From Coriolopsis trogii (Eukaryota; Basidiomycota; Agaricomycetes; Polyporales; Polyporaceae): a stretch of DNA of 64,000 bases. Positions within the stretch are counted from its first letter, which is position 1; every line of letters begins with the position of its first letter. A program made the position numbers and the translations under genes. The DNA lies in contig JAHYIO010000003.1 in the NCBI GenBank assembly GCA_020543525.1, positions 930,001-994,000 of the forward strand, given 5' to 3'. This document shows, piece by piece, positions 12,702 through 23,586 of the stretch. The notes below the pieces were generated by a model. That model did not search any database and was not told where the DNA came from. It saw nothing but the letters and a program-made list of their open reading frames with translations.

Positions 12702-13108
12702 GAGCACTGTCTCCATACTCGTGTATCACTATCATGTTACTCGTCGCCTTCTTGCTTCCGTGGTCTGTACGCTGAGAGGCCTGTCGAATACTTATAGCAT
12801 ACGATTCCCTCCGTCCCATAGTCAGGTGTATGCATTGTGTTGAGCGCTGCATGAGTTAGCGGACATGCTGTGGACGCTAGTACGCGCCAAGCTATGGCGA
12901 GACGGGTCGAATGAAGGATATCAGCCGCAGACTGTCGCCGAGGTCGCTCTGGCCTCAAGGATAGACGACGGGGGAAGCCGTGCCGCCTTGCGCCGGCCAA
13001 TGGGACGCCCGGATTTCGTGTCGTCAACTGAGCGCCTGTCTCCTTTCCACCGTCGCATTTGCTGTTCTCTTCCTTGCCTTCCTCACCCTTCCTCCTCCGT
13101 CCGTCCTC
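12702..13108. other. intergenic between GIS2 and COX5
   Basis: A 407-bp spacer with the GIS2 3' end and the COX5 promoter. The last 60 bp before the COX5 ATG are C/T-rich. No other feature seen. Confidence 0.45.
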
Positions 13109-13856
13109 ATGCAAGCCCTTCGCCTGGCGCGTCCTCGACTCCCTCTTCGCCCTGCTCACCGCGCCTTCGCTGCGGCGGCGAGCTCCGCGCACACCGCGGC
13201 CCCCAGCGCGTCGTCCGCGTCCGCGTCGCCCGTCATCCCGCTCTCGAACGTCGAGGCGATGTGGGACCGGCTCTCCGCGGACGAGCAGCTCGTCATCCAC
13301 CAGCAGCTGGAGGAGATCCAGAAGAAGGACTGGAAGACGCTCTCCGTCGACGAAAAGAAGGCGGGTGCGTACGGCTGCCCGCTATCTCCGTCCGCCTTGA
13401 GCCCTTTTTGCTGACGGTGACGACTCTTGCCTCTCTTGTGTGCGTGCAGCGTACTACGTTGCCTTTGGCCCCCATGGCCCGCGTGCGCCGATTGACCCCC
13501 CGGGGACGCTCCCCAAGGTCATCTTCGGCGTGACCGCCCTCATTGCCTCCGCCGGTGTGCTCTTCTTCGCCATCCGCTCGTCTGGTACGTCATTCTTCCC
13601 CATCGTCCTCGACGACAACGCAAGGTGTTTACTTTGGCTGCGTAGCTCCTCCACCCCCCAGGACCCTCACGAAGGAGTGGGAGGAGGCCTCGAATGAGCG
13701 CGCGCTCGAGCAAAAGATGAACCCCATCCACGGTACGTCCCGAGATCAGTCTTTCCGAGGGTCGACAGGTCTCGACCAGTATGTCTGATCCTCTCTCCCT
13801 CTCCAGGTATAGGCGCAGAGGGCTACAAGGGCCCCGGTTTCGTCACACACAAGTAG
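13109..13856 (+). CDS. COX5: Cytochrome c oxidase subunit V (COX IV family)
   Basis: Nuclear-encoded subunit of respiratory complex IV in the inner mitochondrial membrane. Four exons: 13109-13364, 13450-13584, 13646-13732 and 13807-13856, giving 528 nt (175 aa) in frame. The N-terminus MQALRLARPRLPLRPAHR is an Arg-rich, acid-free mitochondrial presequence. Family motifs follow: LSNVEAMWDRLS, KDWKTLSVDEKKAAYYVAFG, PHGPRAPIDPPG, the membrane helix around VIFGVTALIASAGVLFFAIR, then LTKEWEEASNERALEQKMNP and the C-terminal GYKGPGFV. Only one COX5 gene lies in this window, so there is no sign of the COX5A/COX5B pair of yeast. Convergent with RPN8. Confidence 0.95.
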
Positions 13857-14215
13857 ATGCTGTATGGCAACCTCTGCCTCCTACAGCGGAGAAGGAATAT
13901 GTATGCACCATTACCCGCCTGCCGGCCGCAGACGGGCAGGAGAGGACTGTTCGCCCTGCGTCGTCGGTTCGGAGTTGGATGCTCGTAGCTACAACACTAG
14001 TAATCTCCTGTTATATTCCTGCTCCCTCAACCAACTTGAATTGCAGAAGTATGTCATATGTGCCCCAGTATGCCGAACATTCCAGGGGCCTCCCATGTGT
14101 AGACGGTGCTGCATGTGTCATGATGCATCAATGCGGAATCGGTCGACGAACGATCCATGTCTCCTGGTCCAGCCTGGTCGCGTAATAAGGTGTTAAAGTA
14201 CAGTACGCTATGAGG
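13857..14215. other. intergenic between convergent COX5 and RPN8
   Basis: About 360 bp between two stop codons facing each other; it should hold both 3' UTRs and polyadenylation sites. No gene seen. Confidence 0.5.
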
Positions 14216-15462
14216 CTACAACCCTTTGTCCTCGGTGCTGGTTTTACTTGAGTCCTTCTCTCCCTTGTCCTTCTCGTCAGTCTTACCCTTGCCTTTCTCC
14301 TTCTCCTTTTCCTTGTCGCCCTTTGTCTCCTCCAGCTCTGCTCGCCCGATCGAGGCCTTGTTGTCCACCAGCGCATGCAGGGCAATAACTGCGCGCAGCA
14401 TACTACTGATGTACACGACCAACATCTCGTCGTTCGTCGTCGTCGCGAAACTCTGTGTCACCTCGGGGTCATTCAGGTCAGGGAGGAGGTTGAGGGCGTC
14501 TTGCAGGTGGTAGGATATCTGGTGGTTTAGTGGCATCTTTCCAGAAGCGACTTCGACCAGATAGGACTGGATGTCGGAGAGACGCGATTGGAGGCCGCGC
14601 AGGGAGGCAAGCTGTTCCGCGACGCGGGTGGCGAGCGTGGTAGTGGTAGAATCCTTGATGTCGCGAAGGAGGTGCTCGACACCAATCTCTTCTGCTTCTT
14701 CCGCCTCGATTGCTGAAGGTACGTGAAGGAAAGTCTTGCGTGTCTCCGTACCGTCCTACATGCTACTGTTGAGACTGTACATTAGGAGTGGAGCTGTCAC
14801 AGAACACGTACGTCCTTGATCTCCTCCACGGCGAAATACGCGTCTGTCGGGATGCCAACTGTTTGTGGTCGAACGTCGACAATGACCATGACGGGTCGTG
14901 CAATGAACATCTTCAAGAGGTCATTGATTTCTTGGTCCGATGCTCGTAGCTTAGGACCGGTGTGGTACCAGCCGATCATACGTTCACGCGCTGTAGTCCC
15001 CATATATCACCGAAGTGCGGAGTGTACGAGTGACATAGTCAGTACGGCCGCACAGCCAGAGGGGCGACGAACTTACGGACCGTTGACCTTCTTGAACATC
15101 TCCCACATGCCCTCGATGTAGTTGTGGTCAAGGAACCACGTCTTACTGTCCTTCTCATCCTCCTCAAACGGGATACCGAACGAGTTGGCGACGTTGATGG
15201 TAGTACCATTGTCTTGGCCCAGGAGGATACCAACTACACGCTTGCTTGAGCCTTTTGATACAGAGCGAGCATGATGGTCGGCCACAGAGAGGAGGACAAG
15301 CGGATGGACAACTATCGGAGTGATGTCAGTATTCCTGCGGCTTGAATATCCGTCCCAGACATACCGACGGTGGTATTCGAGAGTGCTGAAAGCTGCAGAG
15401 CGTCAGCAAACGTACTAAGCGCATGTACATCGTCCTACCTGTTCTGTTGTTGTCGCGACCAT
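14216..15462 (-). CDS. RPN8: 26S proteasome regulatory lid subunit Rpn8 (PSMD7)
   Basis: MPN-domain lid subunit that pairs with the deubiquitinase Rpn11. Five exons: 15462-15439, 15392-15365, 15311-15081, 14990-14812 and 14755-14216, totalling 1002 nt (333 aa) in frame. After MVATTTEQ come [23 protein letters not shown], the characteristic [43 protein letters not shown], and a C-terminal helical region ([12 protein letters not shown]) ending in a Lys/Glu-rich tail. The JAMM metal motif is absent: HTGP replaces HxH, as in all Rpn8 proteins, so the MPN domain is structural. Exon 3 uses a GTCCGT donor, which restores the conserved VNARER junction. Confidence 0.95.
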
Positions 15463-16053
15463 GGCTACAGGTGAGTAGGGAAGCTGAGGACGGAGGAAAA
15501 GTAGGAGAGTGGCTGAAAGCGGACGCGCGTACTTGCGTTACGCGTCCTATTCCTGTTTGCACGTGTTGTCTAGCGCCCTCTACGCGTCATCCTCAGTCAA
15601 GTCGACTTGTGGCTGAAATCCAACTTTCGACCATCGTCGCCATTCAAAATCTCATGGCGAACAGTTCCCCAACATGTAAGATTACCTCCAACCTACTCAA
15701 AACTTGATGTGCAGCTCGGGTGCCGGAGGATAGACCGTAAATGTAACCGGTCAGTGATCGAGGTAATTTCGAAGGAAGGATTCACGGAATCTCAGCCGCT
15801 CTTTCCCGGTAGCGCGTGAGGGATCTCGTCGAGATGGCCATGACAGTCTATAGGGAGCCAAGTCACAAGTCGGCGGTATGCTGATACAGTAATACATGAA
15901 CGCAGACCGGATGGTAAGCTATGTCTATGTACTTTGTGGGTGCGTCGCTATCATGTCGGCATATGCATCAACGTTGGCAGTCGTGTGTGGTCATGAAAGG
16001 GAAGAGTGGAGATGAGAATGAATACAGGAGCCAAGCGATCAGTGCGAGACGGG
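15463..16053. other. intergenic: RPN8 promoter and MFS transporter 3' region
   Basis: About 590 bp. RPN8 is transcribed leftwards, so its promoter lies here, and the 3' UTR of the leftward transporter ends here too. No additional gene, repeat or RNA was recognised. Confidence 0.45.
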
Positions 16054-18021
16054 CTAACACTTGCCCCTGAAGCCCTTGAGGATGGAGATGCGAGTGAAGA
16101 TCATGAACATGCAGGCGACCATGACCACAGATCCTGCAAGGAAGACGAGGGACGGTGAGATACATGCTTAGAGTTCGAACATTCGGACGAGGGGACACAC
16201 CTGCGTAGATACCGGTAGCCTTGAAGTTCCCTGTTGCGTCATTGATCGCACCAGAAATAGGAGGGCCGGCGACAGCACCGAGCGCGACGAGGGTCATGCT
16301 CATGCCGATGCGCACGCCGACGTCGTGCGTCTCGCCCATCCGGACGAGCGGTGCCGCAAGCAGAGAAACATATACGCCTGACGCCGCTCTGTACGATAGC
16401 CACCAGTGAGTCTTCGGGCAAATTACGGATCGACAGACAGAAGCGTACCCGTAGACGACTGCGACAGCGACGTTGCCCCCGGTGCTTGTCGCGAACGGCC
16501 AGATATAGGTCATCACGCCCGCCAAAATCGTCGCTGGGGTCATGACGTTGAGCGGGCCGGTGCGGTCGGCGAGGAGTCCACCCGTGACACGACCGACGGC
16601 CGAACATGCGTTGGCAATCGAGAGCAGATAGAATGCGAAGTCTTCCGGGATACCTACAGTAATGGCGCTCGAGTCGATGTACGTCAAGACCTGTGTAACG
16701 CGTTCGTATGAATGGGCGCACACATGGAGCTGTTGGGTCTGCTGACGTACCGTGTAGAGTCCTAGGAAGCAGAGGAAACTCGAGGTGCTGTATAATGTGA
16801 ACGTCGTGTTCTTGAACACTGCAAAGTTCACGAAAGGACCTGTGTGACGCCTGGGTGGGAGACGGCGCTCTACGGTCTTCATAAGAATATCAGCCCTAAA
16901 TAGTAAGGGGGTGTAGAGCAATCGAGGCACGTACAGCGAGCATGATGGAGCACAAAACCAACTCAATGAAGCCCAGGATGCGCATGGTCCATGGGTACCT
17001 GCGCAGTGAAACAAACGGTTGTCGGTCAACGAGGCCGATGGCTGAGTCAACTGTGGGATTACTAACGCACCCGACTTTGATGACTAGGTTTCGGACAGCG
17101 ATAGGGAAGAGCGTCCCGCCGCAACTGGATCCCAGTGCCATGATCCCCAGGGCGAACCCGAGCCTACGCTTGAACCAGTGGGCTGGACATCCCATGAGCA
17201 CGCCAAAGATCACGCCCGCGGACAGCTGACTCTATAGGTCAGCCACATACTTCATAGACAACCCACGCAATGGAACGTACCCCCATAGCAATCCCTTGGC
17301 ACAACAGGAATTGCCAATATTGTGTACATTGAGCGGTGAGGAATGTGGCAGCAGTCATGACTGCACTGGCAATACCGAGGGGCATTTTGGTGTATCCCAT
17401 GTCGAAGATGCGTCCAACGACGAGACCAGGAATGAAGATGAGGGCATACTGTACCTGAAGGTGAGTAGTTGCGGCTCATATCAGGAGTGGAAATCGCGAA
17501 CCTGAACAGAACCTATCCAGGCGCTGTGCGAAGCTCAGTCTTTCGGCGAGGCATCGTAGAGGGCGAAATTTACCGACATTGTGGAGGGTGAGGTCCCTTG
17601 TAGTGTATTGGTCGTATAATATGCTTGAAAAACCTTGAGTGAATGCATTAGCTCCGCGAATAGCCATATCCAGGAGCGTCGTTCACTCACACCCCAGGCA
17701 TTGACGAGACCGAACGTTGCGCAGGCACCGACGGCGCACTGATAGAAAATGTCAACGCTGCAAACAGTGTGCGTATCCGAATAGGCGCACCCCAATGACG
17801 ACCAACCATGCTTTGAGTCCCCCGTCAGGGTGCTCACCATATGCGGCTTCAGGACCTTGAATAGCTTCGACGGCAGCAGCAAGATCCCGCTCTAGCTCGG
17901 TATCGTTCTCTTGCTCCAGTGCCTTCTTCTCTGCATCGGTCGTCTGCGGGCGCGAGACTGGGATGGTGCGTGCGGAGGACGCGGAGGAATGCTGAATGGC
18001 GTCATTCTTTTCCACCGACAT
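16054..18021 (-). CDS. MFS transporter, monocarboxylate permease (MCT/Mch-like)
   Basis: Predicted plasma-membrane major facilitator of the monocarboxylate-porter type; the substrate cannot be read from sequence. The start at 18021 gives MSVEKNDAIQHSS, a hydrophilic cytoplasmic N-terminus, then the family motif EHPDGGLKAWLVVIG. Further exons give GACATFGLVNAWGVFQAYY, SWIGSVQYALIFIPGLVVGR, FGVLMGCPAHWFKRRLGFAL, GIMALGSSCGGTLFPIAVR, IDSSAITVGIPEDFAFYLLS, NACSAVGRVTGGLLADR and AAPLVRMGETHDVGVRIGMS. The end is GFRGKC. At least seven short introns interrupt it, so boundaries are approximate. The twelve-helix layout fits but was not counted exactly. Divergent from fibrillarin. Confidence 0.85.
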
Positions 18022-18618
18022 TGCGAGTTCGGGGTGTGTCGAATCGCGAGGCCTTGACCTGAGACTAGTTAGGAGGACAGCAGAGCTAGCAACAGAGGAC
18101 TGGCGGGGGCGGCAAGACAATATTCCCGGGTGAACGGGGGAATATATAGCTGGCTGCTGGAGGACGCCTCCCGGGACTCCGACTCGGCACAGAACTGAAC
18201 ATTTGATCAGACTTGAGAGGGACGCCTCCGAGGGCGTATGTATGGCCGTAAAGCTGACTAACACTCGAATGACACAAGGCAAGCAACTGACTCGCAATTG
18301 AGCGGCCCGACCCAGACTTCTCGTACCATCAGCGATAATCGAGTTCGCAAGACAGAGCATAGATTGGCAAGTAGACGAACATGGCGCATGCTGGGGGCCC
18401 GTGGCGTGTGCGGACAGCTCACAGTAGCCATGGTAAGTGTTCGCCCGCTGCTGCAGGTCGTCCCTTTTGGCGTCCCACGTGAGCCTGGGGGAGGTGCTGT
18501 TAGCGCTCGTCCAACTTTGAAGCCTAGCGCCTTCCAATTTTCCTACTCAGACTCCAGCCCGCAAGTCCCTAAACTTCCATCTCCGTCGGTTGTCCCCACC
18601 GCTCAATAAAAACACAAG
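18022..18618. promoter_or_regulatory. Divergent promoter between MFS transporter and fibrillarin
   Basis: About 600 bp between outward-facing start codons. The stretch nearest fibrillarin ends in CCCCACCGCTCAATAAAAACACAAG before the ATG, pyrimidine-rich then A-rich. A longer open frame reaches leftwards from the transporter start to 18537 but has no family features and is judged untranslated. Confidence 0.5.
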
Positions 18619-19867
18619 ATGGCTTTCGGTAAGCACGTCTGTAACTTGCTATAACAAACGCATCCTCAGTGCGTCGCTATATAGGTGCTTCTGGAGGACG
18701 CGGCGGCTTTGGCGGTGGACGAGGAGGAGGTCGCGGTGGAGGTGCACGGGGAGCACCGAGAGGACGTGGTGGCCCCCCTGGACGCGGTGGTTTCGGTGGT
18801 GGAGGTCGCGGTAAGTCTTCCAGTTGTCGTACCGTCTACTCCCGTTTGACTTGGACAACGACAACAGGCGGCGGACGAGGCGGAGGTGTCATGAAGCGAG
18901 GTGCTCCTGGTGGTCGCGGCGCAGGGCGTGGTGCTCCTCGCGGCAGGGGCGGTCGCGGCGGCGGAAGGGGTGGTGCCAGGGGTGGTTCAAACGTTATGCT
19001 CAAACCCCACAGGCACCCCGGTGTTTTCATCGCCGAAGGCAAGGAAAGCTTGTTGGTCACCAAAAACTTGGTCCCCGGTGAGGCCGTCTACGGCGAGAAG
19101 CGGATATCCATCGACGGTGGTGTTGAGGGGACCAAGGTCGAGTATCGTGTATGGAACCCGTTCCGTAGCAAGCTTGCGGCTGGTGTCCTGGGCGGTCTCG
19201 ACGACATCTTCATTGCGCCTGGCAAGAAGGTTCTCTACCTCGGTGCGGCCAGCGGTACCAGCGTATCGCATGTCGCCGACATTGTGGGCCCAGTAAGTAC
19301 GACTTGCGTGCTTGATGGATTACCTTGTTTCATTCGCTTGATTTCTCAGGAGGGCGTCGTCTATGCAGTCGAGTTCTCTCTGCGCTCAGGACGTGACCTT
19401 ATCGGTATGGCGAAGAAGCGAACGAACGTGATTCGTAAGTCATATGAGCTGCCCTGACTTGATTCCTCACTCACACGAGTCCTACAGCCATCATTGAGGA
19501 TGCTCGCGCACCTCAACGATACCGTATGCTCTTGTCGACCGTCGACGTCATTTTTGCCGATGTTGCTCAGCCTGACCAGGCCCGTATCGTCCTGCTCAAC
19601 GCCGAGTATTTCTTGAAGAACGAGGGTTATGTTGTTATCTCCATCAAAGCCAGCTGTATCGACTCCACGGCGCCCCCAGAAGCCGTCTTCGCGAAAGAAG
19701 TCGACTACCTCAGGCAGAACAAAATGAAGCCCATTGAGCAAGTTACTCTGGAGCCATATGAGCGTGACCACGCAATGGTAACAGGTTCGTACACTGGCGT
19801 ATCTCTCTTAGTGGTTGTTCTCATTCAAATTTCAGCAAAATATCTACGACATGGGCAGAAGGAGTAG
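18619..19867 (+). CDS. NOP1: Fibrillarin, box C/D snoRNP 2'-O-methyltransferase
   Basis: Nucleolar methyltransferase guided by box C/D snoRNAs to modify rRNA; also methylates histone H2A in yeast. Six exons: 18619-18628, 18685-18810, 18868-19292, 19350-19434, 19488-19784 and 19836-19867, totalling 975 nt (324 aa) in frame. The N-terminal Gly/Arg-rich domain (RGG repeats, about residues 4-85) is interrupted by an intron. The Rossmann core follows: [30 protein letters not shown], the SAM-binding [34 protein letters not shown] and [13 protein letters not shown] with the catalytic-domain Asp. The C-terminus [15 protein letters not shown] differs slightly from the yeast ending. The 10-nt first coding exon is easily missed. 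Very confident. Confidence 0.96.
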
Positions 19868-20182
19868 TTATGCGCGTCTTCAGTTGTAGTCTTCCTTTCG
19901 CTTGTCTTGCTCGGCTTCCCTTCGCACTGTTTGTTTGTATCTCTATAGCTTCAAGAGAGTATCACTCTGCAAACCCCACGCTGCTTCTTGAGCATTCTTC
20001 CGAACTCTACGAGGGATCTACTATTAACGAGATGGCTGCGCCCGCCACGTCAGGATGCTGCGGAGGCAGTACGGAGAGCAATGGATATCATGCGCGTAGA
20101 CGAATAGACGCTCATTGCATTACCCGCTGCATCCACCCTTCAAGCCGCTGCTTCGTAAACGGCTCTCTCGCCAACTTGGCTG
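19868..20182. other. intergenic between fibrillarin and PMT2-type gene
   Basis: A 315-bp spacer holding the fibrillarin 3' UTR and the mannosyltransferase promoter. An in-frame open reading frame crosses it but has no conserved content. Confidence 0.45.
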
Positions 20183-23100
20183 ATGAGGCCAACCGGACCA
20201 GTTGCTCTCGATCTAGGACCACCGTTTGAAGACGGTGCACGCTCTTCCTCCGACTTTGAAGAAGTCCCCCACCCTGCCAGCCACAACACTTACTGGACAC
20301 AGCATCAGCCAGCGCACGTCGTCCCGCGCGAGGAGGACCTCCCACTGCACTACATGTCTGAAGAGAAAGCTCGCCGACGGGTTGGACGCGGCCCTGGAGC
20401 AGGAGCAGGAGGCTTCTCGGGCCCTGTATCGGAGAAGGGGCTCGACTACGACGCGTTCGACGATGAGGGCAAGGACGTGTACTCCAAAATGAAGGCCTCC
20501 AAGGGTCCCATTAGCAGTGGACGCCCTCGCAGACCGCCCCCGCCGCCTCCTACAACCGTGGTACGTGTCTTGCTTGCGCATATAGCCACTTTTGCGTGCT
20601 GACGACGCACCCTCGCCCCCGTCATGTTCCGCATCGGTGTTGGAACGGACAGCGCGAGTTCTTCCTGCAGAACCTGGAGCACATCCCGCCCATCGTCTAC
20701 ACCCTTCTCTCGTGCTGGACGCGCTTCCACAAAATCGGCAAGGCCGGCGTCGTCGTCTGGGACGAGGCGCACTTTGGCAAATTCGGCTCGCACTACCTCA
20801 AGCGCGAGTTCTACTTCGACGTCCATCCCCCGCTGGGGAAGATGCTCGTCGGCCTCGCCGGGCTCCTTGCGGGCTACGACGGCACATTTGGCTTCGAAAG
20901 CGGCTCGGCGTACCCTGAGACCGTCCCGTACGTCGCCATGCGTGTCATGCTCGCAACGTTCGGTGTTGCGCTCGTCCCGCTTAGCTGGTACACTGCAGTG
21001 GAGCTCGGAATGAGCACGATGGCGTGTCACCTGGTAGCTTTGATGGTCCTTTGTGGTACGTGTTATTTTGGGTGCATATATGCGCACATTCGTGGTGTTG
21101 ACGGTCGGTCATGGAAGATGTTGCTTGGCTGTGTATATCCCGATTCATTCTTTTGGACTCCATGTTGTTGTTCTTCACGTTCACTACCGTCTTCTGTTTC
21201 ACCAAATTCCACAACCAACAATATCGGTGAGCTTGTGCGCATATAGTGCGCCGTAACATGACTAACTTCGCCTCAGGCCTTTCTCCTTCGACTGGTGGTT
21301 TTGGCTCGCAATGACCGGCTATAATATCGGATGCGTCTGCAGGTGAGTACGCCAGTGGGGCGCATATAGTCACTCTCCTCACCTATGGTCAGTGTAAAAT
21401 GGGTCGGTCTCTTTGTGACCTCACTGGTCGGAGCCTACACCATCGAAGACCTCTGGGAGAAGTTCGGCGATCTGAAGATGTCTGTGGTACGTGCAATCGC
21501 TCGCAACATGATGCAAGCTTGGGCACTGATTGAATATACTTGCCATTAGCGCGACCAGGTCAGACACTGGGCAGCGCGCGTTGCATGTCTGATTGTCCTC
21601 CCTGCCCTCGTATACATGGCATCCTTCAAGCTGCACTTCATGGTACTGAATCATTCTGGCCCTGGTGATGCGCAAATGAGTTCCTTGTTCCAAGCGAATC
21701 TGGTTGGGAACACCTTCCACCAGAATCCATTGGGTGTGTCTCTTTTTTCGAACAAGTGAGACTGTCTGCAATGCTGACTGGGCTGCTCAGATATCGCATA
21801 TGGTTCCAAGGTGACCCTCAAGAATATGGGCTGGGGTGGAGGCCTTCTGCACTCTCATGTTCAGACGTACCCCGTTGGCTCCGAGCAACAGCAGGTTACT
21901 TGCTATCACTACAAGGACGAGAACAACGAGTGGTTGATCATGCCTCGGTGGGACGAGGGCGGGGCCACGTATAACCCTCATGATGCGCCCCTGAAATTCC
22001 TGAAGGACGGGGACGCGATTCGTCTCCAGCACGCGCCTACCACCCGTAATCTGCACTCGCATCCTATCCCTGCCCCCATCACGAAGGTCAACAACGAGGT
22101 GTCCTGCTACGGCAACGCGACGATCGGTGACTACCAGGACTACTGGGTGGTTGAGGTCGTCGATGACATTCACCGCGGCAGCAGGGAGAAGATCGACACG
22201 ATCCATTCGCTGACAACCCGTCTGCGCTTCCGTCACCAGGCCTCCGGTTGCTACCTCCGTGCTGCGAACGCGATCCTGCCACAGTGGGGCTTCAAACAGA
22301 TTGAAGTGAGCTGTGACAAGGAGAATGACCCCACGGACGTGCACACGTACTGGAACGTCGAGAGTCACTGGAATGACCGCTGTGAGTTGCCGAGCTGCCT
22401 TTTGTATTGACGTTTGCGCTGATGACTGCTCTACGTAGTGCCCGCCGGGGATGTCAAGTTCTACAAGTCGCCCTTCCTCCGAGACTTCTGGCATTTGAAC
22501 GTCGCGATGGCTACTTCCAACAATGCGCTCATTCCCGACCCTGACAAGGAGGATATTCTCGCCTCGAAGCCTCTGGACTGGCCGCTCCTCCGTGTCGGCC
22601 TCCGTATGTGCGGGTGGGGCGACCAGCAGACCAAATACTATTTGATCGGCACCCCCGTCATCTGGTGGGGAGGTACGATCAGCTTGTTTGTCGGCAGCCT
22701 CGCCGCAGGTATCTACCTCATGCGGCAGCAGAGGAAGTATGTGGATATGGAACCCAGTACGTAGCCTTGTTCTACTACGATTGCTGTAGCTCTGACGCCT
22801 CTTGTTCAGGGGAGTGGGAGCACTTCTTATACGTCGGCAAGGTCGCTCTGGTAGGCTGGATCTTACACTTTGGTAAGTCTGAGAGCGCATATACCGAGGG
22901 TCGAATCCATATATTGACTGAATTGTCCAGTTCCATTCATGATCATGGGCCGTGTCACATACATTCACCACTACGTGAGTTATCTTCCAGTGATTGTTGC
23001 CATCATCGCCAGTCTGACCGAAACGTTTCGCCAGCTCCCGACCCTATATTTCTCGGTCCTCATGCTGGCGCATGTCCTCGACCACTTCGTCTTCACTTCG

Positions 23101-23334
23101 CGCCGTCTCTCCGATCGCACAAAACAGATCGTCTTTGGCGTCTGCGTCTTCATCATCGTTGGCACCTTTTGGTGGTTCAAGGGCGTTGCCTTTGGTATCG
23201 ACGGCCCTATAAACGATCACTGGGGACTCAGATGGCGTTCGGTACGTGTTGCCTTCTCTGCCGTTGCTGCGCCGCGTCGTAAGGAGAACGCTGACCGTTG
23301 AATTTGACAGACCTGGAACATATATAACGACTAA
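20183..23334 (+). CDS. PMT2: Dolichyl-phosphate-mannose protein O-mannosyltransferase, PMT2 type
   Basis: ER membrane enzyme transferring mannose from Dol-P-mannose to Ser/Thr of secretory proteins; PMT2 members act as heterodimers with PMT1. Twelve exons from 20183 to 23334 close in frame at about 820 aa (exon 2 starting at 20671; an alternative at 20653 adds six residues). Motifs in order: [20 protein letters not shown] with the essential [31 protein letters not shown], three MIR repeats beginning [13 protein letters not shown] and [19 protein letters not shown], then GTPVIWWGG and [14 protein letters not shown] C-terminal helices after IHHY. The [17 protein letters not shown] form is typical of PMT2 rather than PMT1 or PMT4. 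The N-terminus is a long Pro/Arg-rich cytoplasmic tail. Confidence 0.93.
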
Positions 23335-23586
23335 TTATCATATCCTCCTACCCGTTCAGTAAGTAGTACTCTCGCTGTCAATACAAGTTTTCCTCTCTCG
23401 CATGGACTCCTTGGAATCCGACTCGGCATATGTATTCCCCTCTCGCGACCCTCCTGTGCAGCAGCAATAAAATATGACTTTGTGGCATTGTGATACACTA
23501 GACCTTGCGTGAGATACGAGACAACAGTTCACGAGACTGCTCCATGAGTGCAGTACAAGACACACGGAGCGATATGATAGTACATA

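Noticed and set aside
12865..13533. 222-codon plus-strand frame overlapping COX5 exon 1
   Set aside because: Runs in another frame over the verified COX5 exons; Ser/Pro/Arg composition typical of a GC-rich shadow.
21787..22971. 394-codon minus-strand open frame opposite the MIR domains of PMT2
   Set aside because: It crosses exons and introns of a well-supported gene and has no recognisable motif; a codon-bias shadow.
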